A DNA stretch of 64,000 bases from CAVTQY01 sp963736975 (GCA_963736975.1 CAVTQY010000001.1:248001-312000); one strand, 5' to 3'. Numbered from the stretch's first letter, positions 53,779 to 63,295 are shown. The notes: generated by a model from the sequence alone, not told the origin. Translations and numbers: made by a program.

Positions 53779-55188
53779 ATGCCATCACGCCGCGCTTTCA
53801 TCGCCTCCTCTCTCTCGGCATCGGCCGGCCTTATCGCAATCCCGCGCGGACAACCGGCCCGGGCACAGACAAGTACGGTGTTGCGGCTGCAAGACCGCCG
53901 TATCGAGGTAAATGGCAAGCCCGCCACAGTCTACGGCGTTCTCCAGCCGGACGGTACCGCCGGTATCACCACGCAGGTTGGCAGACAGTTCCGCGTGCGG
54001 GTAGAAAACGCCATCGCGCAGCCGAGCCTAGTCCATTGGCATGGCCTTACCCCGCCCTGGCAACAGGATGGCGTGCTGGGCATTTCCGGGCCGCCCATCC
54101 GACCCGGCGCCGCCGCCGATTACGACTTTCCGTTGCGTTTCGGCGGCACGTTCTGGATGCATTCGCACTACGGCCTCCAGGAACAACGGCTGATGGCAGC
54201 GCCGTTGATCATTCACGATCAGCGCGACCGACCGGGCGAGCACCAGATCGTACTGATGCTCGCCGATTTCAGCTTCACGCCGCCCGAGGAGATCTTCGCC
54301 AACCTGAAGAAAAGGAGCGGTTCCATGCCGGCCGCGTCGATGGCCGGCATGGGGACGGCGAACGCCTCGGCACCCGATTTGAACGATGTCACGTATGACG
54401 CATTCGTCGCCAACGACCGCACACTGTCCGACCCGGAGGTGGTCGAAGTCGAGCCGGGCGGCACGGCGTTGCTGCGGGTCATCAACAGCGCCGCGATGAG
54501 CAATTTCCATGTCGATCTCGGTCAGCTCGACGGGCGGTTGATAGCGGTCGACGGATTCCAGGTCGTCCCGACAGCCGGGCGGCGCTTTCCCCTCGCTGTC
54601 GCCCAGCGCCTGGATATCCGCCTGACGATCCCGCGCGCCTCGGAGGCCTATCCGATTCTGGCCGTGCTTGAAGGTGAGCGCGCGCAGACCGGGATCATTC
54701 TGCGGGCCGGCGGCGCATCCGTTGCCCGCGTCGAGGACACAGCACCCTCTGCCTCGGCGGCGCTTACGCTCGACCTGGAGCGTCGGCTACGGGCACTCGC
54801 GCCGCTGAAGCCCCGCAGACCTGGCCGCGTGCTCACGGCGGACCTGACCGGCGAGATGGCCGGCTACATCTGGTCTATCAACAACGTTGTCTGGAACAAG
54901 GACGTGCCGCCGTTCGAGGTATCCAAAGGCGAACGCGTAGAACTGGTCATGACCAACCGCACGCCCATGCCCCATCCGATGCATCTGCACGGCCACGAAT
55001 TCCAGGTTGTCGAGATTAACGGCGAACGGTTCCCCGGAGCAGTGCGGGACACGGTGCTGGTACCCCCGGGCAAACGCGTGGTCGTGGCGTTCGATGCCGA
55101 CAATCCGGGCCTATGGGCGTTCCACTGCCATCTTCTGTATCATCTCGAAGCAGGCATGTTTCGGACGATCCGCTATACAGCGATGTGA
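53779..55188 (+). CDS. Multicopper oxidase, Tat-exported
   Basis: A 469-residue oxidase. The ATG at 53779 gives a twin-arginine leader 'SRRAFIASSL' (residues 3-12) with an Ala-Arg-Ala-Gln site near 30. Copper ligands are HWHG at 86-89, HSH at 128-130, HPMHLHG at 399-405 and HCHLLYH at 449-455, with the axial Met following in 'EAGM'. The type 1 site sits in the HCH-x3-H-x4-M cluster. A Met-rich loop 'SMPAASMAGMG' near 180-200 suggests cuprous oxidase activity, as in CueO/CopA types, but the substrate is not certain. It is convergent with norB. Confidence 0.92.
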   Translation: MPSRRAFIASSLSASAGLIAIPRGQPARAQTSTVLRLQDRRIEVNGKPATVYGVLQPDGTAGITTQVGRQFRVRVENAIAQPSLVHWHGLTPPWQQDGVLGISGPPIRPGAAADYDFPLRFGGTFWMHSHYGLQEQRLMAAPLIIHDQRDRPGEHQIVLMLADFSFTPPEEIFANLKKRSGSMPAASMAGMGTANASAPDLNDVTYDAFVANDRTLSDPEVVEVEPGGTALLRVINSAAMSNFHVDLGQLDGRLIAVDGFQVVPTAGRRFPLAVAQRLDIRLTIPRASEAYPILAVLEGERAQTGIILRAGGASVARVEDTAPSASAALTLDLERRLRALAPLKPRRPGRVLTADLTGEMAGYIWSINNVVWNKDVPPFEVSKGERVELVMTNRTPMPHPMHLHGHEFQVVEINGERFPGAVRDTVLVPPGKRVVVAFDADNPGLWAFHCHLLYHLEAGMFRTIRYTAM

Positions 55189-55203
55189 GTTGTCCGCGGG
55201 CGA

Positions 55204-57538
55204 TCATTCCGCCGGCTCGGGCTGGCCATCCAGCGGCGTCCGAAAGATAAGGCGGTCCACCGTCTGCGGATAGAGTGGACGCAGCTTGACGATGAAATCG
55301 AATGCCATCAGCAGGGCGCCAATGGCGAAGACCACGTCGCCTGGAAGGCGCATCCACTGCCACAGCAGAGTGGTATTGTAGAACGCGCTGCTCCGGGCAT
55401 AGGCGAGCCCATGTTCGAACACGGCATCGAGTTGCGGCCAACCGATCGGGAAGAAGTTGAGCAGTATCCAGAGCACCAGGCCGCCGTTGTAGAGCCAGAA
55501 CGCCCAGAGCCCGAGCCCCTCCCGGAACGCCGGGCGTTCCGCGTGAGCATAGCGGAGGCAGAAATAGATCAACCCGATCGCCAGTTCGCCGAAGGCGCCG
55601 AACAGCGCCGTATGGGCATGGTTCAGAGTGAGAAACGTGCCATGCTCGTAGTAGTTCACCAGTGGCGCATTCAATGTGCCGCCGCCGAAAACGCCGGCGC
55701 CGACAAAGTTCCAGAACGCGGCGCCGATGATATAGGTATAAGCGAGCCGGTATTTGAATTCGTGGTGCGCCCTGATCAGGCGGTACTGGTTGATCGCCTC
55801 GATGATCAGCAGCACCAGCGGCAGCACCTCGATGAAGGAGAACATGCTGCCCATCGGCACCCACATGCTGGGTCCCCCGGCCCAGTAAAGATGGTGGCCG
55901 GTGCCGATGACGCCGCCCAGGAATATCAGGATGATCTCGAAATAGGTCGCCCGCTCGGCGAGCTTCCGCGACACCAGCCCGACCGCCATCAGCAGATAGG
56001 CGCTCATGGCGGCGGCGAAGAACTCGAACGACTGCTCGACCCAGAGATGGACCACCCACCAGCGCCAGAAATCGGTCAGCGTGAATGATTTCTCGATCCC
56101 GGTGAGTGGGATCATCCCGAACACATAAAGGACGGCGATGTTGATCGTGGATGCCCAGATCAGGTGTTCGAGCCGGATACGGCCGCGCCAGAACTGGCCA
56201 GCCGCTTTCCACCAGAGCGTCTGGTCGGGCCACAGCGCGCGCATCACCAGCAGGCTCCACAGCGCCAGGCCGACAAAGAAGCCGATCTGCCAGAACCGTC
56301 CGAGTTGGATATAAGACAGTCCCTGATTGCCGAACCAGAACCAGGCTCGGCCGATCGCGCCCATGATGCCGAGATAATCGCCGATCAGCGCGCCGGCGAC
56401 GATCAGCAGCGTGACCCAGAACAACAGGTCCACCAGCAGATGCTGGCCCCTGGCCTCCGCGCCGCCGGCGATCGCCGGGGCCAGGAACAGCGCCGCGCCG
56501 ATCCAGGACAGACCGATCCATACGATCGGCGCCTGGATATGAACATCGCGCAGGAAGTTGAACGGGAAGATGTCGTTGATGGCGATGCCGTAGAAAGTCG
56601 TGCGGTCGTAGTAGGAATGCGCCATGATCGTGCCGGCGGCGATCTGTACCAACAGCAACGCGGCAACCACGAGGAAATACTTCCAGACCCGGCGCTGACT
56701 GGCCGTCAGCGGCCGGAACGTGGACAGCAGTGGATCCATCGGCGCGTCGTCCGGGTTGTTCAGGAAGAACTCGTAGATGAACAACACCACGCCAAAGGCG
56801 AAGAAGGTGAAGCAGAAGCTGATCCAGGTCCAACGGAAGGTGTTGGTGGTCGGGCTGTTGCCGACGAGCGGCTCATACGGCCAGTTTTCCGTCCAGGACC
56901 AGGTCTGACCCGGACGGCGCGCCACCGTCGTCAGCGCCGAGAACACCAGAAAATCCGCGGTTTGGCGCGCGAGTTGCGGGTCCAGACTATAAGCCGGTGT
57001 CCAGCCGCTCGGCGGGTCGGCCACGTTCAGCGCTTTCGCGATCTGATCGCGCACCGCCATAACCGCCGAGGCGACCGAATCGGGCAGCACGACGTCGCGT
57101 CGGGTCAGATTGATTCGCTGCAATGCATGTTGCATTGCCGCCGTCGCCGCAGCTTGCTGATCAATGGGCAGGCTCGCGAAGCCCTTGTCGTCCGTTCGGG
57201 CGATATTCTCCCTGGCTGCGCTGCCGAGACGCACCAGCGTCGAAGCGGTGTAATCCTCCCCGTAATAGGACCCCATGCCGTAGAGACTGCCGTAGTCCAT
57301 CAGGTCGGCTTTCTGGAATCCAGCCTTGCCCGCGATGACGTCGGCGGAGGTCATCACGACCTCGCCGTTTGTCGTGACGAAGCGGTCCGGCTGCGGTGGG
57401 GCCGTACCGATAGGTCACGACGGTCGCCCAGGCGAGGAGTCCGAATGTGATAATCGCAATGAACAGAAGAACCCATTTGAGCACGTCGCTGACAGGATCC
57501 TCGACCGGCCGGTCGATGCGTTCGGCGTCGAGCGTCAT
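55204..57538 (-). CDS. norB: Quinol-dependent nitric oxide reductase (qNOR, cNorB-fused), one N-terminal frameshift
   Basis: The protein would be about 777 residues after repairing one base. The start at 57538 gives 'MTLDAERIDRPVEDPVSDVL' and a first membrane helix 'VLLFIAIITFGLLAWATVVT', after which the frame is lost near 57402. Removing one base restores 'YAPPQPDRFVTTNGEVVMTS', and the large frame continues to 55204. Twelve or so further helices follow, with the haem and FeB ligands in 'WVVHLWVEQSFEFF' and 'GVIGTGHHLYWAGG', and a final 'FDFIVKLRP' anchor. The N-terminal NorC-like domain fused to NorB lacks a haem c motif, as in quinol-type enzymes. It reduces NO to N2O at the inner membrane. 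A Crp/Fnr regulator and palindromic operator lie upstream. Confidence 0.92.
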
Positions 57539-57639
57539 GACTCATCCCCCTCTTGCGTTCTTCGGCGCCGCCCGGAGTTTGCGAAGCGCCGTGCCCGGAT
57601 GCGGCGGTCGAATGACCCTATTGCAGGCGAGGGCAGAAA

Positions 57640-57659
57640 AGTTTGCGCTGGCGCAAACT
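57640..57659. promoter_or_regulatory. Perfect palindromic operator between norB and the Crp/Fnr gene
   Basis: AGTTTGCGC-TG-GCGCAAACT is a 9-bp inverted repeat with a 2-base centre. The core TTGCG-N4-CGCAA fits the pattern bound by Crp/Fnr-family NO regulators of the NnrR/DNR type in alphaproteobacteria. It lies about 100 bases before the norB start and 40 bases before the regulator gene. It could control both genes, with autoregulation. Confidence 0.75.
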
Positions 57660-57699
57660 GCCGTCGTGCCGTAACTGGTCCCGGTTCTAAGCTCGTCCG

Positions 57700-58407
57700 A
57701 TGACAGCCGACTCACAGCTATCGCCGCAGGCCCTGGCACCGATGGACCTGTTCTTCGGAGTCCCATCTTCCGTGCTGGAACTTGCCGCCGCTGCCGCGCG
57801 GCAACGACGGGTGCCGTCGGGGACCCGACTCTTCAACCAGGGCGATGAGAGCGTACGTGCCCATGCGGTCGTCGAGGGAGGCGTACGAATTTCCCAGGCC
57901 GGCAGCGACGGCGCTCAGGTGGTCATCCGCTTCGTCGGTCCCGGCGAGATGTTCGGCACGGTTGCGCTTTTTACGGATGGCCGTTACCCAGCCGACGCGA
58001 CAGCTCTTGGGGAAACTCGCGAAGCAAGTTGGAGCGAGCCCGAACTCCTAGACCTGATGACACGTCATCCCCGGATCGCGATCAATGCCATTCGCATCAT
58101 CGGCAAGCGTCTGCAGGAGGTGCAGAATCGGGTACGCGAGTTGGCCACGCAGCGGGCGGAGCGGCGCATAGCACACGCCCTGCTGCGACTCGCTCGACAA
58201 TCCGGACAAAGCACGGCAGCCGGGACGGCAATCACTTTTCCGCTGCGACGGAAGGACGTCGCTGACCTTGCCGGCACCACTTTACATACGGCGAGCCAAA
58301 TCCTGACTGCCTGGGAAAAGGCCGGCCTGCTCGTCAGCCGGGAGCGCCAACTGACGATCCGCCGACGGCCCGCACTTCGGCGAATTGCCGACGATGCCAC
58401 GGGTTGA
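57700..58407 (+). CDS. Crp/Fnr-family transcriptional regulator (NnrR/DNR-like)
   Basis: A 235-residue regulator. A cyclic-nucleotide-like sensor domain (about 25-125, 'ARQRRVPSGTRLFNQGDES', 'VIRFVGPGEMFGTVALF') is joined by a dimerisation helix (about 130-150) to a winged HTH ('FPLRRKDVADLAGTTLHTAS', 'QILTAWEKAGLLVSRERQLT'). No Fnr-type N-terminal cysteine cluster is present, so it is not an oxygen-sensing Fnr. It faces away from norB with the palindromic site between. I infer that it senses NO or nitrosative stress and activates norB. Its ligand or haem is not visible in sequence. Confidence 0.88.
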   Translation: MTADSQLSPQALAPMDLFFGVPSSVLELAAAAARQRRVPSGTRLFNQGDESVRAHAVVEGGVRISQAGSDGAQVVIRFVGPGEMFGTVALFTDGRYPADATALGETREASWSEPELLDLMTRHPRIAINAIRIIGKRLQEVQNRVRELATQRAERRIAHALLRLARQSGQSTAAGTAITFPLRRKDVADLAGTTLHTASQILTAWEKAGLLVSRERQLTIRRRPALRRIADDATG

Positions 58408-58550
58408 ATCACCCAGATAACGGCAGTTGGCGCCCTGAAATCAACAGCAAGGTAGCATGCGCCTCCGGCCATGTTCGATTAGGGCTTGCGGCACTCGACA
58501 GCCGCTTTGCTGAAGCCAGTCCTATGTCTCGCAGATATGCGCGACCCACA

Positions 58551-59243
58551 TCACACCGTCTTCGCGCCCCGCGCCATCCCGTCGAACAGGTCGAGCATCC
58601 GTTCCCGCCATGGGATCAGCGGATCATCCCCGGCCAGAAGCTCGAAGCGGCTGGAGCAGCGAGCCCACATGAACGTGCCGAACACGATGTAGTCGGCGTA
58701 GCTCGGGCCGTCCTCGCCGCCCAGCCACTCCTCGGCTGCGAGCACCTGCCGCAGCGGCGCCAACAAAGTGTGGAATTCCTCTATGCGTTGCTCCCTGCCC
58801 GCCTGCACCTGCTCCAGCTTCATGCCGAAGCGTTCCTCGCGCGCTTTCCGGAAATATGCTTTGTCCTTCGGATCGAGCACGTCCAACACGTCGCGCACGA
58901 TCAGGCGGGCAACCGCGGGATTCAAAATGAGATCAGTCCAGGAATTGATGAAACGGGCATGCGCCTGCGCCATCTCGCCACCGAACAGGCTGGGGCGATC
59001 GTCGTAGCGCTCCTCCAGATAGCCGGCGATTGCCCAACTGTCCGCCACGACCTTGTTGCCGTCCTTCAGCACCGGCACCCGGCCCTGTGCCGACGCCGGC
59101 AAGGCCTGTTTCTCGGTGAACCGCCACGGGATCGTGCGGACCGTCAGGTCCTTATGGGCGAGCGCCATGCGGATGCGCCAGCAATATGGGCTGAAGCGCA
59201 ACGCGGCATCCGCCCCGGCCAGATCGTACATTACGATTGCCAT
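58551..59243 (-). CDS. Glutathione S-transferase family protein
   Basis: A 230-residue GST. The thioredoxin-fold N-terminal domain is 'DLAGADAALRFSPYCWRIRM' with a Cys/Ser at the expected catalytic region near residue 20, plus 'KDLTVRTIPWRFTEKQALP' and 'VPVLKDGNKVVADSWAIAGY' (the conserved cis-Pro and glutathione contact). The C-terminal helical domain includes 'LGGEDGPSYADYIVFGTFMW'. It probably conjugates or reduces small electrophiles. It is not obviously in an operon with its neighbours. Confidence 0.88.
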   Translation of the reverse strand: MAIVMYDLAGADAALRFSPYCWRIRMALAHKDLTVRTIPWRFTEKQALPASAQGRVPVLKDGNKVVADSWAIAGYLEERYDDRPSLFGGEMAQAHARFINSWTDLILNPAVARLIVRDVLDVLDPKDKAYFRKAREERFGMKLEQVQAGREQRIEEFHTLLAPLRQVLAAEEWLGGEDGPSYADYIVFGTFMWARCSSRFELLAGDDPLIPWRERMLDLFDGMARGAKTV

Positions 59244-59325
59244 TGCGCAATATCGCTTCCTTTCGCCACCGGATGCAAGTGCGGACTAGCGGATCGGCAG
59301 AAAGACGCCCGTCAGTGCGCTCCCG

Positions 59326-59994
59326 CTAAAGCTCCGTAGCCTCCACAGCGGCGACGTCGAGCAGCCGCTCGATCACTTCCGGCTCCTGCGCGCCAGCAAT
59401 GGCGTGCCGGCCGGAGACGACGAAGCACGGAACGCCGTTGATGCCCAGCCGATGGGCGCGGAGGTTCTCGGCATGCACCGTGTCAACGCCCTCGTCGCTC
59501 GCGAGATGACGACGCACGGCCACCGCATCAAGCCCGAAGGCGGCGCCGATAGCAGCCAGGACAGTCGGGTCGCCGATATCCCGCCCATCAGTGAAATGCG
59601 CCGAGAACAGCGCATCCACCACCGCGTCCGCCCGTCCATACGCCGCGGCCATGCGAACCAGGCGGTGCGCGTCGATGCTGGATGGCGTGCGGCGTACGCG
59701 GTCGAAGCGGTACTGCACACCCTCGGTCCGTCCGATCTCGCTAATTGAGGCATAGAGGCGCCGTGCCCTATCCTCCCCGCCGAATTTGCGGATCACATAG
59801 TCGGGTCGCGACATTCCGGCGCGCGGCATGTCGGGATTGAGCAGGAACGGCCGCCAGGTCAGTTCGAACAACAGGTCGGGACGGCGGCGCAACGTGCGCA
59901 GCAATCGCCGCGTGCCCAGAAAGCACCAGGGACAGACGAGATCGTAAACGACCTCGATCGATAGGCGAGCCTTCGGCGGAGCGAGAATATTCAC
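59326..59994 (-). CDS. DsbA-family (FrnE-like) oxidoreductase
   Basis: A 222-residue thioredoxin-fold protein. Residues 11-28 read 'LSIEVVYDLVCPWCFLGT', with the redox pair Cys21 and Cys24. 'LNPDMPRAGMSRPDYVIRKF' and 'INGVPCFVVSGRHAIAGAQE' (the cis-Pro loop) are FrnE/DsbA hallmarks. No signal peptide is present, so it is cytosolic like other FrnE proteins. It may isomerise disulphides or act in oxidative stress. It is divergent from yifB. Confidence 0.87.
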   Translation of the reverse strand: MNILAPPKARLSIEVVYDLVCPWCFLGTRRLLRTLRRRPDLLFELTWRPFLLNPDMPRAGMSRPDYVIRKFGGEDRARRLYASISEIGRTEGVQYRFDRVRRTPSSIDAHRLVRMAAAYGRADAVVDALFSAHFTDGRDIGDPTVLAAIGAAFGLDAVAVRRHLASDEGVDTVHAENLRAHRLGINGVPCFVVSGRHAIAGAQEPEVIERLLDVAAVEATEL

Positions 59995-60141
59995 CGCCCC
60001 GACTGCCCTTGGGCGACTCGCGAAAGCGATTCGGTTCTCACCCCGGCATCATCGCGGCAAACCGGCAGCTACGGCAAGCGCCCTGTAGCATGGCGGCCGA
60101 TCGTTACCTTCGCGTTCATCAATCGCCCCGACAGTGGCGGC

Positions 60142-61668
60142 GTGAACGCCATCTCGCGCGCCGCATCGATTGCCCGCATACGCACCTTCGCCTTTGCGGG
60201 GATCGAGGCGGTGCCGGTCGAGGTGCAGGTGCAGATCTCCGGGGGTGTCCCGGCCTTCCTCATCGTCGGCCTGCCGGACAAGGCGGTTGGCGAGGCGCGC
60301 GAACGCGTACGCGCCGCCTTCGCCGCAATGGGGCTGTCCCTCCCGCCCAAGCGCGTGCTGATCAACCTCGCCCCGGCCGACATCCTCAAGGAAGGCAGCC
60401 ATTTCGACCTGCCGCTGGCGCTCGGCGTGCTCGCCGCCATGGACGTGCTGCCGCGCGAGGAGATCGACGGTTACGCGGCGCTGGGCGAGTTGCACCTCGA
60501 CGGCACGCTTCACCCCGTGGCCGGCGTACTGCCGGCGGCAATCGGTGCTTCGGCCCGCGATCTGGGCCTGATCTGCCCCGCCGCCCAAGGCGGGGAGGCC
60601 GCCTGGGCCGGCCGGATCGAGGTACTGGCAGCATCCGACCTGCTGACCCTGATCAACCATTTTCGCGGCACCCAGGTGCTGACACCGCCGGAGCCGGCGG
60701 GCGTGGCCGAGGTGCCACGCGGGCCCGAATTGGCCGATGTGAAAGGCATGGAGACCGCCAAGCGCGCTCTGGAGATCGCCGCCGCCGGCGGTCACAACTT
60801 GCTGCTGATTGGCTCGCCGGGTGCCGGCAAATCGATGCTGGCGGCCCGGCTCGCCGGGCTGCTGCCGGACCTGACGCCCGCGCAGGCGCTGGAGGTCAGC
60901 ATGATCCACAGCGTCGCCGGGCTGTTGGACGACGGCCGGCTGGTGATGCGGCCGCCGTTCCGTGAACCGCATCATTCCGCCTCGCAGGCGGCGTTGACCG
61001 GCGGCGGCCAGCGCGCGCGGCCCGGCGAGGTCTCGCTGGCGCATCGCGGCGTGCTGTTCCTGGACGAACTGCCGGAGTTTCCCAAGCAGGCGCTCGAAGC
61101 GTTGCGCCAACCGATGGAATCCGGGCGGACTACGGTGGCGCGGGCCTCCGCCCATGTGACCTATCCGGCCCGCTTCCAGTTGATCGCGGCGATGAACCCG
61201 TGCCGCTGCGGCTATCTCGGTGACGGCGGTCGGGAATGCGGCCGGGCCCCCCGCTGCGGGGAGGATTACCAGAACCGGATCAGCGGCCCGGTGCTCGACC
61301 GCATCGACCTGACTGTCGAAGTTCAGCCGGCCTCGGCCGCGGAGCTTGCTCGCGCCCCGCCCGGCGAGCGGACGGCAAGCGTCGCGGCGCGGGTCGCCAA
61401 GGCGCGCAAGGCGCAGACAGCGCGCTTCGGCAACGACGGTCCAGGCTGCAACGCCGAGGTGGATGCACGCGATGTGGCGCTGGCGCCCGAGGCGCAAGCC
61501 CTGGCCGAGCAGGCGATGGAAAAGCTGCGCCTGTCCCCGCGCGGCTATACAAGAGTGGTCCGCGTGTCACGCACCATCGCCGATCTCGCCGGCGCCGCCG
61601 TGGTCGGCCGGCCGCATGTCGCCGAGGCGCTCGCCTTCCGCCACCGCATGCCCGGCCGCAAGGTGTAG
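60142..61668 (+). CDS. YifB/ComM-type Mg-chelatase-like AAA+ ATPase
   Basis: A 508-residue ATPase with a GTG start. The N-terminal ribosomal-S5-like domain includes 'GIEAVPVEVQVQISGGVPAF' and 'PPKRVLINLAPADILKEGSH'. The ATPase has Walker A 'GSPGAGKS' at 224-231, Walker B 'GVLFLDELPEFPKQALEALR', sensor 'AAMNPCRCGYLG', and four cysteines 'CRCG...ECG...RCG' suggesting a zinc site. The C-terminal Mg_chelatase_C ends 'GRPHVAEALAFRHRM'. ComM-like proteins remodel DNA during natural transformation by driving branch migration. The protein appears complete. Confidence 0.93.
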   Translation: MNAISRAASIARIRTFAFAGIEAVPVEVQVQISGGVPAFLIVGLPDKAVGEARERVRAAFAAMGLSLPPKRVLINLAPADILKEGSHFDLPLALGVLAAMDVLPREEIDGYAALGELHLDGTLHPVAGVLPAAIGASARDLGLICPAAQGGEAAWAGRIEVLAASDLLTLINHFRGTQVLTPPEPAGVAEVPRGPELADVKGMETAKRALEIAAAGGHNLLLIGSPGAGKSMLAARLAGLLPDLTPAQALEVSMIHSVAGLLDDGRLVMRPPFREPHHSASQAALTGGGQRARPGEVSLAHRGVLFLDELPEFPKQALEALRQPMESGRTTVARASAHVTYPARFQLIAAMNPCRCGYLGDGGRECGRAPRCGEDYQNRISGPVLDRIDLTVEVQPASAAELARAPPGERTASVAARVAKARKAQTARFGNDGPGCNAEVDARDVALAPEAQALAEQAMEKLRLSPRGYTRVVRVSRTIADLAGAAVVGRPHVAEALAFRHRMPGRKV

Positions 61669-62055
61669 GCAGCAAACGCGCACAATCTCACCTCTCCCGC
61701 TTTTGCGGGACAGGCCGGTTCGCACCGCGAACCGGGTGAGGGCACGTCGATTACCGACACGCTCTGCCGGACATGCGCCCTTGGTTTCGCCGGATCCATG
61801 ACGCTGAGACGGCCGAGCAGCGTCCAAACCAGCACGCCGCATTAGGAAGCATGCTCCTGTCCATTGTCCCGTTTCGAAAGAAACCATAAACTTCGCGAGC
61901 GGCAGAGCGCGGAGATCGTCGGCAACGACACGGTGCGGCGCACCCGCACCGCCGCAAATAAGAATGCCATCGGCCGCCGCGGCGGCGTTCGGACCGATCG
62001 GCCATAGTGCTCCGGCGATCCACCGGCGTCGGAATGCCACGGGCGGCATGCGCAA
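61669..62055. other. Intergenic stretch with a REP-like hairpin and no gene
   Basis: Between yifB and the molbindin gene I see one REP-like hairpin (61687-61740, listed separately) and no reading frame with a credible start. The remainder is featureless to my eye. Confidence 0.5.
61687..61740. repeat. REP-like palindromic unit A
   Basis: CTCACC (61687-61692) pairs with GGTGAG (61735-61740). Inside, CCGGTTCGC (61715-61723) pairs with GCGAACCGG (61727-61735), and CCCGC pairs with GCGGG around TTTT. The same word set (CCTCTCCCGC, CCGGGT) recurs at 62881. Likely a dispersed palindromic repeat. Confidence 0.6.
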
Positions 62056-62262
62056 CTATTTAGCCACCATGACGTCCGACGCCTTGATCACCGCGACAGC
62101 CGCGTCACCGACTTTGATGCCCAGCTCATCGATTGCCTCGTTGGTGATCGATGACGTCACCACCACGCCGTTGCCGATGTCGATACGGACGTGGCCGGTG
62201 GTCTGGCCCTTCTGCACGCCGACCACCGTGCCCTTGAGCTGATTGCGGGCGCTGAGCTTCAT
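62056..62262 (-). CDS. Molbindin (TOBE-domain molybdenum-pterin-binding protein)
   Basis: A 68-residue single-TOBE protein. 'MKLSARNQLKGTVVGVQKGQ' begins the Mop motif, and 'VRIDIGNGVVVTSSITNEAI' and 'LGIKVGDAAVAVIKASDVMV' complete it. Molbindins assemble into hexamers that bind molybdate or tungstate in the cytoplasm as a store. No molybdate transporter or molybdoenzyme lies in the window. Confidence 0.92.
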   Translation of the reverse strand: MKLSARNQLKGTVVGVQKGQTTGHVRIDIGNGVVVTSSITNEAIDELGIKVGDAAVAVIKASDVMVAK

Positions 62263-62397
62263 GATCCCTCCATGTTTTCGGAGCGCGATATAACCACTCA
62301 GATATATCGCGGATGGCGGTGTTTGGCCATATCAACCGGGAAACCCGCGCCTGGCTCCGCAGTTGAGGCTGCGTGAACCTCAGACGGGAGGACCATC

Positions 62398-62844
62398 ATG
62401 CATGTTCGTGAAGTGATGAGCCGTGACGTTCGCATCGCCAGCCCGGATCACCCAATCCGCGACGCCGCCAAGCTCATGGCCAAACTGGACACGGGTTTCC
62501 TGCCGGTGGGCGAGAATGATCGCCTGATCGGCGCGATTACGGATCGCGACATCGCGATCCGTGCGGTTGCCGACGGCCGCGGGCCGGATACACCGATCCG
62601 CGACGTGATGAGCAAAGGCATCGAGTTCTGCTTCGAGGACGAGGATGCAGAGAAGGTTTGCCAGAAAATGGGCAAACATCAGGTACGCCGGCTCGCGGTT
62701 CTGAACCATGACAAGCGGCTGGTGGGCGTGGTCTCGCTCGGGGATTTTGCGATGCACCGCGACGACGGCGCCCCGGTTGGAAAAGCCCTGGAAGGCATCT
62801 CCCATCCAGGCGGACACAAATCACAGACCGGGGCGCGGGCTTAG
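62398..62844 (+). CDS. CBS-domain pair protein
   Basis: A 148-residue protein made of two CBS domains. 'VREVMSRDVRIASPDHPIRD' with 'GFLPVGENDRLIGAITDRDI' is the first, and 'PIRDVMSKGIEFCFEDEDAE' with 'RRLAVLNHDKRLVGVVSLGD' the second. It binds adenine nucleotides by analogy and may sense energy state. The ATG follows GGGAGGACC. A Gly/His/Arg-rich tail adds about 25 residues. Targets are unknown. Confidence 0.9.
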   Translation: MHVREVMSRDVRIASPDHPIRDAAKLMAKLDTGFLPVGENDRLIGAITDRDIAIRAVADGRGPDTPIRDVMSKGIEFCFEDEDAEKVCQKMGKHQVRRLAVLNHDKRLVGVVSLGDFAMHRDDGAPVGKALEGISHPGGHKSQTGARA

Positions 62845-62880
62845 CTCGACTGATCGGAACCACCGCCGGTCATCTTCGAC

Positions 62881-62917
62881 CTCTCCCGCTCGCGGGAGAG
62901 GTCGGATCGCTAAGCGA
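62881..62917. repeat. REP-like palindromic unit B
   Basis: CTCTCCCG (62881-62888) pairs with CGGGAGAG (62893-62900), and TCGCT (62907-62911) pairs with AGCGA (62913-62917). It lies between the convergent CBS and YraN genes and shares words with the unit at 61687. It could stop transcription from both sides. Confidence 0.6.
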
Positions 62918-62923
62918 GCCGGG

Positions 62924-63295
62924 TCAGGGCCGTGTTTGTTCCAGACGGAACGCATCTGCGATGCGGCGCACGGCCCCCTGCGCGTCCACCACCAGCACGT
63001 CGAACCGCACGCCCTGCAGACCCCATTCCGGATGTTCAGCCAAGATGATCTCGGCCGCCCCGAGCAGCCGCATCCGCTGATGCCCGGACAGGGCTTCGGC
63101 CGCTGAGGCGAGCGTTGGGCGCGCCTTCACCTCCACAACGGCGAGCAGTCCTGCCTTTTCGGCAATTAGGTCGATCTCGCCTGCCGCGGTGCGAAGGCGC
63201 CTGGCGTGAATGATCCAGCCCTCCCGCTCCAAAGCCGCCGCGGCGGCGGCTTCCGCATCGATCCCGAGCCGATAGGTGCGTTCCCCGCGCTTCAC
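62924..63295 (-). CDS. YraN family (UPF0102) endonuclease-like protein
   Basis: A 123-residue protein of the YraN family. 'GIDAEAAAAAALEREGWIIH' and 'RRLRTAAGEIDLIAEKAGLL' with 'AVVEVKARPTLASAAEALSG' form the nuclease-like fold (G-E-I-D-L-I and V-E-V-K motifs). The function is not established, though the fold is related to Holliday junction resolvases. Its start overlaps the end of pdxA by 4 bases, so the two genes are probably coupled. Confidence 0.92.
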   Translation of the reverse strand: MKRGERTYRLGIDAEAAAAAALEREGWIIHARRLRTAAGEIDLIAEKAGLLAVVEVKARPTLASAAEALSGHQRMRLLGAAEIILAEHPEWGLQGVRFDVLVVDAQGAVRRIADAFRLEQTRP

